A stretch of DNA of 51,782 bases from Tissierellia bacterium (GTDB lineage: Bacteria > Bacillota > Clostridia > Tissierellales > Peptoniphilaceae): contig JAAYFG010000020.1 of assembly GCA_012728335.1 (NCBI GenBank), forward strand, positions 1 to 51,782, in the 5' to 3' direction. The translations under genes were made by a program, and so were the position numbers. Shown here in pieces: positions 10,090 to 22,157 of the stretch (positions are counted from its first letter, which is position 1; each line of letters starts with the position of its first letter). The notes beneath the pieces were generated by a model. It did no database searches. It was not told the origin of the DNA and was given only the letters and a program-made list of their open reading frames with translations.

Positions 10090-12024
10090 ATGAACGAAGA
10101 TAAACTATTAGACTTAAAATTTGGAGCAATTTACAGTGTTGGAGAGACGACTTTTAGAGTTTACAGTCCTCCAACTACTGAAATGCATCTAAGAATATAT
10201 AGAGAATACAATGATATAATTTATGATCAATATGAAATGGGAAAAAGTGAATTAGGGTATTTTGAATCTACTGTAAAAGGTGATTTAGATGGTTATTTTT
10301 ACACATATTTAGTAGATGGAGTGTCAGAGGTCACTGATCCTTATTCAATCGCATCATCTGTAAATTCACTAAAAAGTGCCGTAGTTGATTTAGAAAAATC
10401 AAATCCAGATAATTGGATGAATCACAATAGGCCTATTCTCAGAAAAGAAGATGCCATCATTTATGAACTTCATATAAAAGACTATACTTTCAGTGAAAAT
10501 TCAGGTGTTGAAAATAGAGGGAAGTATCTGGGACTGGCAGAAAGTGGTACAAAGTATTTAAACTTTTCTACTGGAATTGATCACTTAAAAGAAATGGGGA
10601 TTACTCATGTCCATTTATTACCTGTCTACGATTTTTTGACGGTAAAAGAGGAAACGAGTAGTTTTTATGATGTAAACAATTATAATTGGGGATATGACCC
10701 CGAACTTTTCAATGTTCCTGAAGGCTCTTACTCCACAGTTCCTACAAATCCTTATTCCAGGATAAAAGAGCTTAAAACCCTTATAATGAAATTACATGAA
10801 AATGGAATAGGTGTCGTCTTGGATTTTGTTTATAACCATAGTTACCGAGGTGGAACAAGTAATTTTGAAACATTGTATCCAAACTATTACTACAGAATGT
10901 ATAATGGGAACTTTTCCAATGGGGCAGGAGTAGGAAATGAGTTTGATACCCAAAAACCGATGTATAGAAAATTCATCTTGGATTCAATAAAATACTGGTT
11001 AGAAGAATACAAGATTGACGGTATGAGGTTTGACTTAATGGGATTGATGGATATAGACACTATGGATGAAATAGTCAGTATGTCTAAGTCTATAAATAAA
11101 AATGTCATAATATATGGGGAACCTTGGGCGGCTGATTTAACTACTTTGCCAAGAGAAAAGATGATAGTTAAAGGTATGCAAAAGGGAAAAGATTTTGCAG
11201 TATTTAACGATACTTTTAGGGATTGCATAAAAGGTAATCACAACTCTATGTTAAAAGGTTTTGCAATGGGCAATGGCAACAACAAAATATGTGTAGAGAC
11301 TGGAATATTAGGGTCGTTTAATTATGACAATTACCATGTTGGTTTTACTGATAATCCATTGGAAAGCATTAATTATGTGAATTCTCATGATGATTTAATT
11401 CTCTATGATGAAATAAGCCTTTCTATGAAGAATGCTAGCGAAGAGGAGAAAAAGGGTGTAAATAGAGTGGCATTGGGAATACTCTTGACTTCTTTCGGAA
11501 CTCCTTTTATTCATGAGGGCAATGAATTCCTAAGGAGTAAAGGACTTAATAACAACACTTATAATATGCCTATTACTATTAATCAGGTTGATTGGAGTCT
11601 AAAGGAAAAAAATTATGAAGAATATATATGCTTCAAAGATCTAATTGAATTCAGAAAGAAGTCTAAAATTTTTGAACTCAATGACAAAGAGCAAATTAAG
11701 GCGAGAGTCAAATTCTTAGACTTTAAAACTAATCCTATAATAGGGTATATGATTAAGAAAAGCGAAAAAGGCTATTATTTAATAGTTCATAATGCATCTA
11801 ATCAAAATTATCGATACAATATCGATAGAATCAAAGAGTTTATTGCTAATTCATATGGTGTCAATCTGTATAAGACAAGGATGAAAAGTATTAATTTGTT
11901 TAATAAAAAAGGGCTTAACAGACACAATAAATTGGCCCATAAGACACATATATACTTGGAAAAACAAGCTACACAAATATTTTATTTCAGTTTGGATCAT
12001 GGTATGAGCAGGTTTAATAAATAA
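10090..12024 (+). CDS. pulA: Type I pullulanase / glycogen debranching enzyme
   Basis: GH13_14 debranching enzyme that hydrolyses alpha-1,6 linkages of glycogen or limit dextrin. The 644-residue protein has no signal peptide, so it acts in the cytoplasm. A CBM48-like N-domain (about 1-110) precedes the core. The type I pullulanase signature YNWGYDP is at 198-204, the nucleophile is Asp315 in DGMRFDLMG, the acid is Glu344 in YGEPW, and VNSHDD supplies the third carboxylate. Its position after glgA gives the operon both a synthesis and a breakdown function. No glycogen phosphorylase is in this window. Confidence 0.9.
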   Translation: MNEDKLLDLKFGAIYSVGETTFRVYSPPTTEMHLRIYREYNDIIYDQYEMGKSELGYFESTVKGDLDGYFYTYLVDGVSEVTDPYSIASSVNSLKSAVVDLEKSNPDNWMNHNRPILRKEDAIIYELHIKDYTFSENSGVENRGKYLGLAESGTKYLNFSTGIDHLKEMGITHVHLLPVYDFLTVKEETSSFYDVNNYNWGYDPELFNVPEGSYSTVPTNPYSRIKELKTLIMKLHENGIGVVLDFVYNHSYRGGTSNFETLYPNYYYRMYNGNFSNGAGVGNEFDTQKPMYRKFILDSIKYWLEEYKIDGMRFDLMGLMDIDTMDEIVSMSKSINKNVIIYGEPWAADLTTLPREKMIVKGMQKGKDFAVFNDTFRDCIKGNHNSMLKGFAMGNGNNKICVETGILGSFNYDNYHVGFTDNPLESINYVNSHDDLILYDEISLSMKNASEEEKKGVNRVALGILLTSFGTPFIHEGNEFLRSKGLNNNTYNMPITINQVDWSLKEKNYEEYICFKDLIEFRKKSKIFELNDKEQIKARVKFLDFKTNPIIGYMIKKSEKGYYLIVHNASNQNYRYNIDRIKEFIANSYGVNLYKTRMKSINLFNKKGLNRHNKLAHKTHIYLEKQATQIFYFSLDHGMSRFNK

Positions 12025-12062
12025 TAATTGCTTTAATGCGTATATAAATTATTGCAGTTATT
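12023..12062 (+). terminator. Weak candidate stem-loop after pulA
   Basis: AATAATTGC (12023-12031) can pair with GCAGTTATT (12054-12062) through one G-U pair, with a 22-base loop and only a short T-rich tail. This is a weak terminator at best. It is the only candidate between the glycogen operon and cggR. Confidence 0.25.
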
Positions 12063-12086
12063 GTTTATTATCAAGCCCATATGTGT

Positions 12087-12092
12087 TATAAT
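12087..12092 (+). promoter_or_regulatory. Candidate -10 box for the cggR-glycolysis operon
   Basis: TATAAT lies about 80 bases before the cggR start. The sequence at the 17-base spacing (TTTATT, 12064-12069) is a weak -35, and TTGTTT at 12061 is too far away. It sits upstream of the candidate CggR operator, as expected for a roadblock-type repressor. Confidence 0.5.
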
Positions 12093-12116
12093 TATTTTGA
12101 TAATGTATTGGAAGAG

Positions 12117-12153
12117 CGGGACAAAATAATGGGCATAAGGACATAAAAGGTCC
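12117..12153 (+). promoter_or_regulatory. Candidate CggR operator
   Basis: Between the -10 box and the cggR start there is CGGGAC (12117-12122) followed by the imperfect palindrome GGACATAAAAGGTCC (12139-12153). Spacing and sequence resemble the tandem CGGGAC...GTCC half-sites known for CggR operators of Bacillus. Autoregulation by the downstream gene is the simplest reading. Confidence 0.55.
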
Positions 12154-12168
12154 GAAGGGGTTGATTAT

Positions 12169-13206
12169 TTGGTAGAAGTTTTAAAAGTATTTGAGTTTAT
12201 ACCTGAAGCTAAGGACTTATTTATTAAACGATATAGAGTTCTTGAAGGTGTAAAAAACTCAGGGGGCATTGGTAGACGGTTATTGTCAATAAAACTTGAA
12301 TTGACCGAAAGGGTAATTAGAGATGAAGTTGAAAAATTAAAGAAATTAGGTTTTATTAATGTGACTAATTTGGGTATGAATATTACTGACAAAGGTGAAT
12401 TGTTTCTAGAAGATATGAATGATATCTATTCGGAGCTAATAATATTGCCTAAGTCGGAAATTCAACTTGGAAAACTATTAAACCTAGATAAGGTCATAGT
12501 AATAAAAGGAAATACTACTTCAAATGAAGATGCTCTCAAAGACTTAGGAGCAATAGCAAGCAAGTATTTTGTAAGTACTCTAAGGGATGATATGGTAATT
12601 TCAGTTACTGGTGGTTCAACTATATTAGCAATGGCGAACTCAACTAAAACAGATAAGTCGTTTTCTAATATTATGGTTGTCCCTGCAAGAGGCGGCATAG
12701 GAAATTTCGTAGAAGAACAGTCCAACAGCATAGCTTCAAAATTTGCAGAAGCACTGGGAGGAGAATTCAAACCACTCTATCTTCCCGATGACTTAGATTC
12801 AAAGATGATTGATGTGATGATGCACAATCAAAATATAAGAGAGTTTTATGAACTCTTGGGCAGTATTGACATCTTGGTATTTGGTATTGGAAGAGCAGAT
12901 ATTATGGCTCGAAAGAGAGAGTTAGATGCTGAAACTACCAACATGATTTTAGAAAATGGAGCAGTTGCAGAATCCTTTGGGCATTATTTTGATATTGACG
13001 GAGAAGAAGTCTATCACCACAGTACCATTGGTATATCCATGGATTGCGTCAAGAGCATTCCAAAGTTAATAGCAGTTGCAGGTTCAAGTATTAAGGCGGA
13101 GGCAATAATTGCAGTTTCAAAAATAAGAAGTGATATGACTTTGATTATAGATGAAAATGCTGCAATGAAGATAATAGAATTGTATAACGAGAATGGAGGA
13201 GTTTAA
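12169..13206 (+). CDS. cggR: Central glycolytic genes repressor CggR (SorC/DeoR family)
   Basis: Transcription repressor of lower glycolysis that is relieved by fructose-1,6-bisphosphate. The 345-residue protein has an N-terminal winged-helix region (about 28-75, GGIGRRLLSIKLELTERVIRDEVEKL), then a SorC sugar-phosphate-binding domain with VTGGSTILAMA near 145 and VPARGGIGN near 168. I use the TTG at 12169 because GAAGGGG at 12154-12160 sits 8 bases ahead; the earlier TTG at 12161 runs into a stop. It is the first gene of the gap-pgk-tpiA-gpmI-eno operon, two bases ahead of gap. Confidence 0.92.
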   Translation: MVEVLKVFEFIPEAKDLFIKRYRVLEGVKNSGGIGRRLLSIKLELTERVIRDEVEKLKKLGFINVTNLGMNITDKGELFLEDMNDIYSELIILPKSEIQLGKLLNLDKVIVIKGNTTSNEDALKDLGAIASKYFVSTLRDDMVISVTGGSTILAMANSTKTDKSFSNIMVVPARGGIGNFVEEQSNSIASKFAEALGGEFKPLYLPDDLDSKMIDVMMHNQNIREFYELLGSIDILVFGIGRADIMARKRELDAETTNMILENGAVAESFGHYFDIDGEEVYHHSTIGISMDCVKSIPKLIAVAGSSIKAEAIIAVSKIRSDMTLIIDENAAMKIIELYNENGGV

Positions 13207-13208
13207 TT

Positions 13209-14216
13209 ATGGCAATTAAAGTAGGAGTAAACGGTTTTGGTAGAATAGGTAGAGACGTAGTAAGAGGTTTTTTCGAAGGTGAATACGAAGGAATAGAAAT
13301 AGTTGCAGTAAACGCAACAGGAAATCTAAGTGATTTTGCTCACTTATTTAAATACGATACTATTTATAAAAGATTTGATGGTGAAATAGACGTTTATGAA
13401 GAAGGTCTACTTATCAATGGAAATAAAGTAAGATTTACAAACTCACGTGATCCTGAGCAAATTCCTTGGAAAGAACTAGGCGTAGAATTAGTAATAGACT
13501 CTACAGGAGCATTTAAAAGCAAAGAAGATTTAGGAAAACATATTAAAGCGGGAGCTAAAAAAGTAATATTAACAGCTCCAGGTAGTGATGTTGACTTAAC
13601 TATGGTATTAGGAGTTAATGACCATGCTTATGATCCAGCAAAACACGATGTAATTTCCAATGCTTCTTGTACTACTAACTGTTTAGCACCAGTAACTAAA
13701 GTAATTCTAGATAATTTTGGAATTGAAAGAGGACTTATGACTACTATCCATGCTTATACAAATGATCAAAATATCATGGATAATAAACATAAAGATTTAA
13801 GAAGAGCTAGAGCGGCAGCTGAAAATATCATTCCAACTTCTACAGGAGCAGCACAAGCAGTAGGACTAGTTATTCCGGAAGTATCAGGAAAATTAACTGG
13901 TTATGCAGTAAGAGTTCCAGTTATAACAGGTTCATTAGTAGACGTTGTATTTGAAGTTTCTAAAGACGTAACAGTTGAAGAAATAAATGCAGCTATGAAA
14001 AAAGCATCAGAAAACGAAATGAAGGGTATCTTAGGATATACTGACGAACCACTTGTTTCTTCAGACATCATTGCTGATAATAGATCATCAATATTTGACT
14101 CAAAACTTACTCTAGTAAATGACAGAGTTATAAAAGTAGTTTCATGGTACGACAATGAATGGGGCTATTCACAAAGAGTTATAGATTTAGCAAAATTTGT
14201 AGCAGACAAAATGTAA
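13209..14216 (+). CDS. gap: Glyceraldehyde-3-phosphate dehydrogenase
   Basis: NAD-dependent phosphorylating GAPDH, converting glyceraldehyde-3-phosphate to 1,3-bisphosphoglycerate. The 335-residue protein has the Rossmann start VGVNGFGRIGRDV and the active-site Cys154 in SNASCTTNCLAP. It also has the conserved WYDNEWGYSQRV near the C-terminus. Codons are strongly biased to A-ending forms, consistent with high expression. A hairpin follows in the 81-base gap to pgk. Confidence 0.97.
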   Translation: MAIKVGVNGFGRIGRDVVRGFFEGEYEGIEIVAVNATGNLSDFAHLFKYDTIYKRFDGEIDVYEEGLLINGNKVRFTNSRDPEQIPWKELGVELVIDSTGAFKSKEDLGKHIKAGAKKVILTAPGSDVDLTMVLGVNDHAYDPAKHDVISNASCTTNCLAPVTKVILDNFGIERGLMTTIHAYTNDQNIMDNKHKDLRRARAAAENIIPTSTGAAQAVGLVIPEVSGKLTGYAVRVPVITGSLVDVVFEVSKDVTVEEINAAMKKASENEMKGILGYTDEPLVSSDIIADNRSSIFDSKLTLVNDRVIKVVSWYDNEWGYSQRVIDLAKFVADKM

Positions 14217-14227
14217 TATAAAATCAT

Positions 14228-14264
14228 AAATGTAAATTCAGAGTGTTGCTCTGAGTTTACATTT
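14228..14264 (+). promoter_or_regulatory. Strong hairpin between gap and pgk
   Basis: AAATGTAAATTCAGAG pairs with CTCTGAGTTTACATTT over 16 positions with one mismatch, around the loop TGTTG. The downstream sequence is ATTCGCATTT, not an uninterrupted T-run, so complete termination is unlikely. It probably acts as a partial terminator, or as a 3' stabiliser that raises gap mRNA relative to pgk and the later genes. Confidence 0.65.
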
Positions 14265-14297
14265 ATTCGCATTTAATAATTAAAGGAGGTCTTTCGT

Positions 14298-15482
14298 TTG
14301 AAGAAGACTATCAAAGATTATAATTATGAAGGTAAAAAAGTCATTGTAAGATGTGATTTTAACGTTCCACTAAAAAATGGAGAAATTACAGATGACAATA
14401 GAATAGTTGCAGCATTGCCTACTATTAAGTATTTAATTGAACAAAATGCAGTTGTAATTTTGATGTCCCACTTAGGTAGACCAAAGGGACAACCAAATGA
14501 AGAATATACACTTTTTCCAGTTGCTAAGAGACTATCGAAATTACTTAATGACAATGTTCATTTCTTAAAAGATGATAGAGTGGCATCTGATGAAGTAAAA
14601 GCTGAAATAGATAAAGCAAAGCCTGGAACCGTATTTTTACTTGAAAATACTAGATTTAGACCTGAAGAAGAGAAAAATGGAGAAGAGTTTGCTAAAGAAC
14701 TTGCTAGTCTAGCTGACTACTATGTAAATGACGCTTTTGGTACTTCTCACAGAGCTCATGCTTCCAATGTTGGAGTATCGAAATTATTGCCATCAGCATT
14801 AGGTTTCTTAGTGCAAAAAGAAGTGGAGATAATGGGTAAAGCCATAGAAAATCCAGAACGTCCTTTCGTTGCAATATTAGGTGGTGCTAAAGTATCTGAT
14901 AAGATTGGCGTAATCAATAATTTATTAGATATAGTAGATAAAATAGTAATAGTTGGAGCAATGGCAAATACATTTTTAAAAGCTCAAGGTAAATCAGTTG
15001 GAAAGTCATTAGTTGAAGATGATAAACTTGAACTTGCCAATGAGCTTTTAGCTAGTGCAAAAGCTAAAAATGTAAAATTAATTCTTCCAATGGATGTTGT
15101 AGTAGCGACAGAAATAAGCGATGATGCAGAATTCAAAACAGTAAGTGTAGACGATATTTCTGACGATGTAATGGCTCTTGATATTGGAGAAAAATCCATT
15201 AAAGAGATTCAAAGTGAAATTGCAGATGCAAAAACTGTAGTGTGGAATGGACCAGCCGGAGTTTTTGAAATAGATAATTTCAATAAAGGAACTTTTGCAA
15301 TAGCTGAAAGCCTATCAAAACTTGATGCAATCACTATTGTAGGCGGTGGAGACTCTGCGGCAGCAATAGAAAAAGCAGGACTTAAAGATGCTATTACCCA
15401 TGTATCAACAGGTGGTGGAGCGAGTCTTGAATTATTAGAAGGTAAAGTATTGCCTGGTATAGCGGCAATAGCTGATAAATAA
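14298..15482 (+). CDS. pgk: Phosphoglycerate kinase
   Basis: Transfers phosphate from 1,3-bisphosphoglycerate to ADP. The 394-residue protein shows [11 protein letters not shown] near the start, SHLGRPKG in the substrate site, [11 protein letters not shown], and the C-terminal nucleotide site with [12 protein letters not shown] and [15 protein letters not shown]. The TTG start is supported by AAAGGAGGT at 14282-14290. It has its own strong ribosome binding site after the gap hairpin. Confidence 0.97.
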   Translation: MKKTIKDYNYEGKKVIVRCDFNVPLKNGEITDDNRIVAALPTIKYLIEQNAVVILMSHLGRPKGQPNEEYTLFPVAKRLSKLLNDNVHFLKDDRVASDEVKAEIDKAKPGTVFLLENTRFRPEEEKNGEEFAKELASLADYYVNDAFGTSHRAHASNVGVSKLLPSALGFLVQKEVEIMGKAIENPERPFVAILGGAKVSDKIGVINNLLDIVDKIVIVGAMANTFLKAQGKSVGKSLVEDDKLELANELLASAKAKNVKLILPMDVVVATEISDDAEFKTVSVDDISDDVMALDIGEKSIKEIQSEIADAKTVVWNGPAGVFEIDNFNKGTFAIAESLSKLDAITIVGGGDSAAAIEKAGLKDAITHVSTGGGASLELLEGKVLPGIAAIADK

Positions 15483-15496
15483 ATTTGGAGGGAAAG

Positions 15497-16243
15497 ATGA
15501 GAAAACCAATAATAGCTGGAAACTGGAAAATGAATAAAACTCAAACTGAAACAGTCGAACTACTTAATCGCATAGTAGAAAACTACACTGATGTAGAAGT
15601 AGATGCTGTTGTTTGTGTCCCTTTTACTTCACTTTCTAAGGCGTCTGAACTATTGGATAATACTATGATTCATTTAGGTGCGCAAAATATGTTCTATGAA
15701 GAAAATGGTGCATTTACTGGCGAAGTTTCACCTAATATGCTTAAAGATTTAGGGGTGGAATATGTAATATTAGGACATTCAGAAAGAAGAGAAATCTTTG
15801 GTGAAGAGGATGATTTGATAAATAAGAAAGTTAAAACAGCTATAAATCATAAAATTACTCCAATTCTATGTGTAGGAGAAACTCTTGATGAAAGGGAATC
15901 AGGAGTGTATTTAGATAAAGTTAAAACTCAAATATTAAATGGATTTGCTGGTATTGACAGTGGAGACGTTTCCAAAGTAGTAGTTGCATATGAACCGATT
16001 TGGGCCATAGGAACAGGTAAAACTGCAACATCAGAAGATGCAAATAATATGTGTAAGTATATAAGGGAAGTAATTGCTGAATTATATGAAGCTAAAATAG
16101 CAGATAATGTTAGAATCCAGTATGGTGGATCTGTAAAACCTGAAAACATCAGTGAACTTATGAGTATGTCAGATATAGATGGTGCTTTAGTAGGAGGAGC
16201 TAGTTTAGATTCAGAAAGTTATTTGGCACTACTGAACTACTAA
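15497..16243 (+). CDS. tpiA: Triosephosphate isomerase
   Basis: Interconverts dihydroxyacetone phosphate and glyceraldehyde-3-phosphate. The 248-residue TIM barrel has Lys in NWKMNK (9-14), His in GHSERR, the catalytic Glu in [11 protein letters not shown], and the phosphate-binding [12 protein letters not shown] place the start at the ATG at 15497. TTGGAGGG at 15485-15492 is its ribosome binding site, although a TTG-initiated extension from 15485 is formally open. Confidence 0.97.
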   Translation: MRKPIIAGNWKMNKTQTETVELLNRIVENYTDVEVDAVVCVPFTSLSKASELLDNTMIHLGAQNMFYEENGAFTGEVSPNMLKDLGVEYVILGHSERREIFGEEDDLINKKVKTAINHKITPILCVGETLDERESGVYLDKVKTQILNGFAGIDSGDVSKVVVAYEPIWAIGTGKTATSEDANNMCKYIREVIAELYEAKIADNVRIQYGGSVKPENISELMSMSDIDGALVGGASLDSESYLALLNY

Positions 16244-16253
16244 TGGAGGCAAA

Positions 16254-19168
<2,915 letters not shown>

Positions 19169-19176
19169 AATTGATT

Positions 19177-19211
19177 AAATACTACTATTAAACCAATAGT
19201 AGTATTTTTTT
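19177..19211 (+). terminator. Rho-independent terminator of the glycolytic operon
   Basis: AAATACTACTATT and AATAGTAGTATTT form a 13-bp perfect stem around AAACC, followed by a T-run. The 318-base interval 19169-19486 holds this terminator, an imperfect inverted repeat at 19375-19408 and the promoter of the next gene. I see no further gene in it. Confidence 0.93.
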
Positions 19212-19374
19212 GTCCCAAAATGAGCATTATATAAATTATAGTGTTAAAAAAGTATATAAGTTAAACAAATAACGGTCAAATTCAGTATATATTAAAATCA
19301 GATAAATAAAACACTTAAAATTAATTTGTAAAAAAGTCAATAGCACTTTTGTAATATCTATGTAAAAAAGCAGT

Positions 19375-19408
19375 AAAGGATGTGTAATTTCTGCGATTTA
19401 CAACCTTT
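19375..19408 (+). repeat. Imperfect inverted repeat upstream of the first gltS
   Basis: AAAGGATGTGTAA and TTTACAACCTTT are near-complementary arms, with one mismatch and one bulge, around TTTCTGCGA. They lie just upstream of the candidate -35 box at 19414. It could be an operator, but no regulator can be named. Confidence 0.35.
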
Positions 19409-19413
19409 TCCTA

Positions 19414-19442
19414 TTGTGTTTTAAAAACTCGTTTAGTATACT
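19414..19442 (+). promoter_or_regulatory. Promoter of the first gltS gene
   Basis: TTGTGT (19414-19419) and TATACT (19437-19442) are separated by 17 bases, about 45 bases ahead of the start codon. Confidence 0.6.
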
Positions 19443-19486
19443 TTCATTATTGACAAAATAAAATTCATGGGAGGAAAAAAAGATTT

Positions 19487-20698
19487 ATGCCAACAATAGT
19501 TTTTAATCAGTACAACACAATAGGATTTGCAATTATTTTATTACTAGTTGGAAAGTTCTTAAGAGGGAAAATAAGCTTATTAGAAAAATTTGCTATCCCT
19601 GCACCAGTAATTGGAGGACTTATTTTTGCTATAACAGCATTAGTATTAAATTTAACCGATGTATTAGCTTTTGAATATGATGATACTTTTAAAGATTTAT
19701 TCATGATTATGTTCTTTACTACTATTGGTTTTAACGCAAGTATTGCAGTACTTAAAAAAGGTGGTAAGAAAGTAGTATTATTCTTACTTGTAGCAACAGT
19801 TCTATGTGTATTCCAAAACGGTATAGCACTAGGACTAGGAAAATTAGTAGGAATGGAGCCAGGTCTTGCACTTATGACAGGTTCAACACCTATGACAGGT
19901 GGACATGGTACATCAGCTGCGATAGCTCCTGACGTAGAAAAAATGGGATATGTAGGAGCAGAATCAATAGCTCTTGCATCAGCAACATTTGGATTAGTAG
20001 CAGGTTCATTATTAGGCGGACCAACAGCTACTCAATTAATAAAGAAAAAGAAATTAGGTAATTACAATAAAGACGGTTCAGTAGTGACTAAAAAAGGTGC
20101 AGATGGTGGAGATGGTAAACTTGATGCAGATAAACTAGCGACAGCGTTTTTCATGGTATTAATAGCAGTTGGTATAGGAGTTTATCTATCACAATTCATA
20201 AATGCCGGCATAGCTAAAATCACTACAAAGGCAAAAATGCCTATGTATATCGGACCGATGTTTATAGGTATCATCATTAGAAACTTAACAGATGGTACAA
20301 AATATGAAATGCCGATGGAAGAAATTGGATCAGTTGGAGATATTTGTCTTTCTATATTCTTAGCAATGGCTCTTATGACATTAAGACTATGGGATTTAAA
20401 AAGCGTATTTGGACAAATGTCAGTACTGTTAATTGCTCAAGCAGTATTTATGTATTTCTATGCAAGATTTGTTACTTTCAAAGTAATGGGTGGCAATTAC
20501 GATGCAGCAGTACTAGCAGCAGGACACTGTGGTTTTGGTCTTGGAGCAACACCAAATGGAGTTGCAAATATGGAGTCAGTATGTGAGAACTATGGTTACT
20601 CAGAAGAAGCTTTCTTCGTATTGCCTATAGTTGGTGGAATGTTCATCGACTTTACAAACGTAGCAGTAATAACTGCATTCCAAATGTTCTTCATATAA
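19487..20698 (+). CDS. gltS: Sodium/glutamate symporter, GltS family (copy 1)
   Basis: Integral membrane protein of the ESS/GltS family, expected to couple sodium entry to glutamate uptake. The 403 residues contain two inverted halves of about five membrane segments each. Each half has a family-typical glycine-rich motif: TGSTPMTGGHGTSAA near 139-153 and GHCGFGLGATPNGVANM near 345-361. A charged linker at about 182-212 (LIKKKKLGNYNKDG...) joins the halves. It sits between eno and secG, genes that are adjacent in many Firmicutes, so it looks inserted. A close paralogue follows. Substrate specificity cannot be read from the sequence. Confidence 0.9.
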   Translation: MPTIVFNQYNTIGFAIILLLVGKFLRGKISLLEKFAIPAPVIGGLIFAITALVLNLTDVLAFEYDDTFKDLFMIMFFTTIGFNASIAVLKKGGKKVVLFLLVATVLCVFQNGIALGLGKLVGMEPGLALMTGSTPMTGGHGTSAAIAPDVEKMGYVGAESIALASATFGLVAGSLLGGPTATQLIKKKKLGNYNKDGSVVTKKGADGGDGKLDADKLATAFFMVLIAVGIGVYLSQFINAGIAKITTKAKMPMYIGPMFIGIIIRNLTDGTKYEMPMEEIGSVGDICLSIFLAMALMTLRLWDLKSVFGQMSVLLIAQAVFMYFYARFVTFKVMGGNYDAAVLAAGHCGFGLGATPNGVANMESVCENYGYSEEAFFVLPIVGGMFIDFTNVAVITAFQMFFI

Positions 20699-20743
20699 TT
20701 TAGATTATAAGTTCAAATTTATATACAGTTCATTTAACTACCC

Positions 20744-20785
20744 AATAAAAAGCACTAAGGTTTTTGCCTTAGTGCTTTTTATTTT
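20744..20785 (+). terminator. Terminator after gltS copy 1
   Basis: AAAAAGCACTAAGG and CCTTAGTGCTTTTT form a perfect 14-bp stem around TTTTTG, with T-rich sequence after it. The A-tract before the stem lets it work on both strands. Confidence 0.93.
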
Positions 20786-20861
20786 CCAATCTATACTATG
20801 CTAAAATAGTTGAAAATCAAAGGATTATAAGTTTATGTAAAGTTTTTGTAAAAATCAAGTA

Positions 20862-20890
20862 TTGATTTTATTATTTTGATGTGATAAAAC
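20862..20890 (+). promoter_or_regulatory. Candidate promoter of gltS copy 2
   Basis: TTGATT (20862-20867) and TAAAAC (20885-20890) are 17 bases apart. The -10 matches consensus at only four positions, so this is a tentative call. Confidence 0.35.
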
Positions 20891-20926
20891 TTAATAGTAT
20901 TCAAAAATTTTAAAGGGGGTTACAAA

Positions 20927-22135
20927 ATGCCAACGATAGTTTTTAATCAATACAACACTATTGGTTTTGCTATTCTTTTACTACTACTAGGTAAATGGCT
21001 ACGTAAGAAAGTATATGTATTCGAAAAATTTGCAATACCTTCACCAGTTATAGGTGGTTTTTTATTTGCAATAATCGCTCTTATTTTAAGACAAACAGAG
21101 GTATTGGCTTTCGAATATAACACTACTTTACAAGAGTTATTCATGGTAATGTTCTTTACCACAGTAGGGTTTAATGCAAGCTTTAAAGTACTAAAAAAAG
21201 GTGGAACTAAAGTAATTCTTTTCTTAGTTTGTGCTGCATTATTATGTATATGCCAAAATGCAGTTGCAATAGGACTTGCTGGTCCAGTTGGACTAGAAAA
21301 GGGAGTTGCATTCATGACAGGTTCAACACCAATGACAGGTGGTCATGGAACATCAGCAGGTATTGCACCACTTATTGAGGAAAGTGGAGTAAAAGGTGCT
21401 GAAGCAGTGGCAGTATCGGCAGCAACATTTGGATTGGTAGCAGGTTCAATAATGGGTGGACCATTGGCGACTAGCCTTATTAAAAAGAAAGGCTTAAAAT
21501 CTACAGATGCTGGTAAAGATGTTAAAGCAGCTAGTGGTGATGGAGACGGTGGATTAAAACTTGATCCAGACAAATTAGCTATGGCGTTCTTCGTAATTTT
21601 AATAGCAATTGGATTAGGTGTTTACTTAACAGATTGGATTAATATGGGAATCGCTAAATTAACGAATTTAGTAAAAATGCCTATTTACATAGGACCAATG
21701 ATATTAGGTATCGTATTTAGAAATGCTTTTGAAGGTACGAAAAATGAAATGCCAATGGATGAAATAGCTACACTTGGTGACATCTGTCTATCAATATTCT
21801 TAGCTATGGCTCTTATGACATTAAAACTTTGGGACTTAGCAGAAGTATTTGGACCAATGATAGTATTACTATTAGCTCAAGCAGTATTGATGTTCCTATT
21901 TGCAAGATTTGTAACATTCAATGTTATGGGAAGAAACTACGATGCAGCAGTACTAGCAGCAGGACACTGTGGTTTTGGTATGGGAGCTACACCTAATGGA
22001 GTGGCTAATATGGAATCAGTATGTGAAAACTATGGTTATTCAGAAACTGCATTCTTTGTATTACCAATCGTTGGTGGATTTTTCATCGACTTTGTAAACA
22101 TAGCAATAATTCTAGGATTTTTAGGATTTGTATAG
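20927..22135 (+). CDS. gltS: Sodium/glutamate symporter, GltS family (copy 2)
   Basis: Second GltS-type symporter of 402 residues, clearly a paralogue of the preceding gene. The two share the start MPTIVFNQYNTIGFAI, the TGSTPMTGGHGTSA motif, and nearly the whole stretch from AVLAAGHCGFG through ANMESVCENYGYSE. Part of the shared region is identical even at DNA level, for example across 20510-20547 and 21948-21985. The central linker (KGLKSTDAGKDVKAASGDGD) differs from copy 1. It has its own GGGGGTT ribosome binding site and its own terminator. The pair may differ in affinity, expression or substrate. Confidence 0.9.
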   Translation: MPTIVFNQYNTIGFAILLLLLGKWLRKKVYVFEKFAIPSPVIGGFLFAIIALILRQTEVLAFEYNTTLQELFMVMFFTTVGFNASFKVLKKGGTKVILFLVCAALLCICQNAVAIGLAGPVGLEKGVAFMTGSTPMTGGHGTSAGIAPLIEESGVKGAEAVAVSAATFGLVAGSIMGGPLATSLIKKKGLKSTDAGKDVKAASGDGDGGLKLDPDKLAMAFFVILIAIGLGVYLTDWINMGIAKLTNLVKMPIYIGPMILGIVFRNAFEGTKNEMPMDEIATLGDICLSIFLAMALMTLKLWDLAEVFGPMIVLLLAQAVLMFLFARFVTFNVMGRNYDAAVLAAGHCGFGMGATPNGVANMESVCENYGYSETAFFVLPIVGGFFIDFVNIAIILGFLGFV

Positions 22136-22157
22136 AAATTAGGATATAATGAAATAT

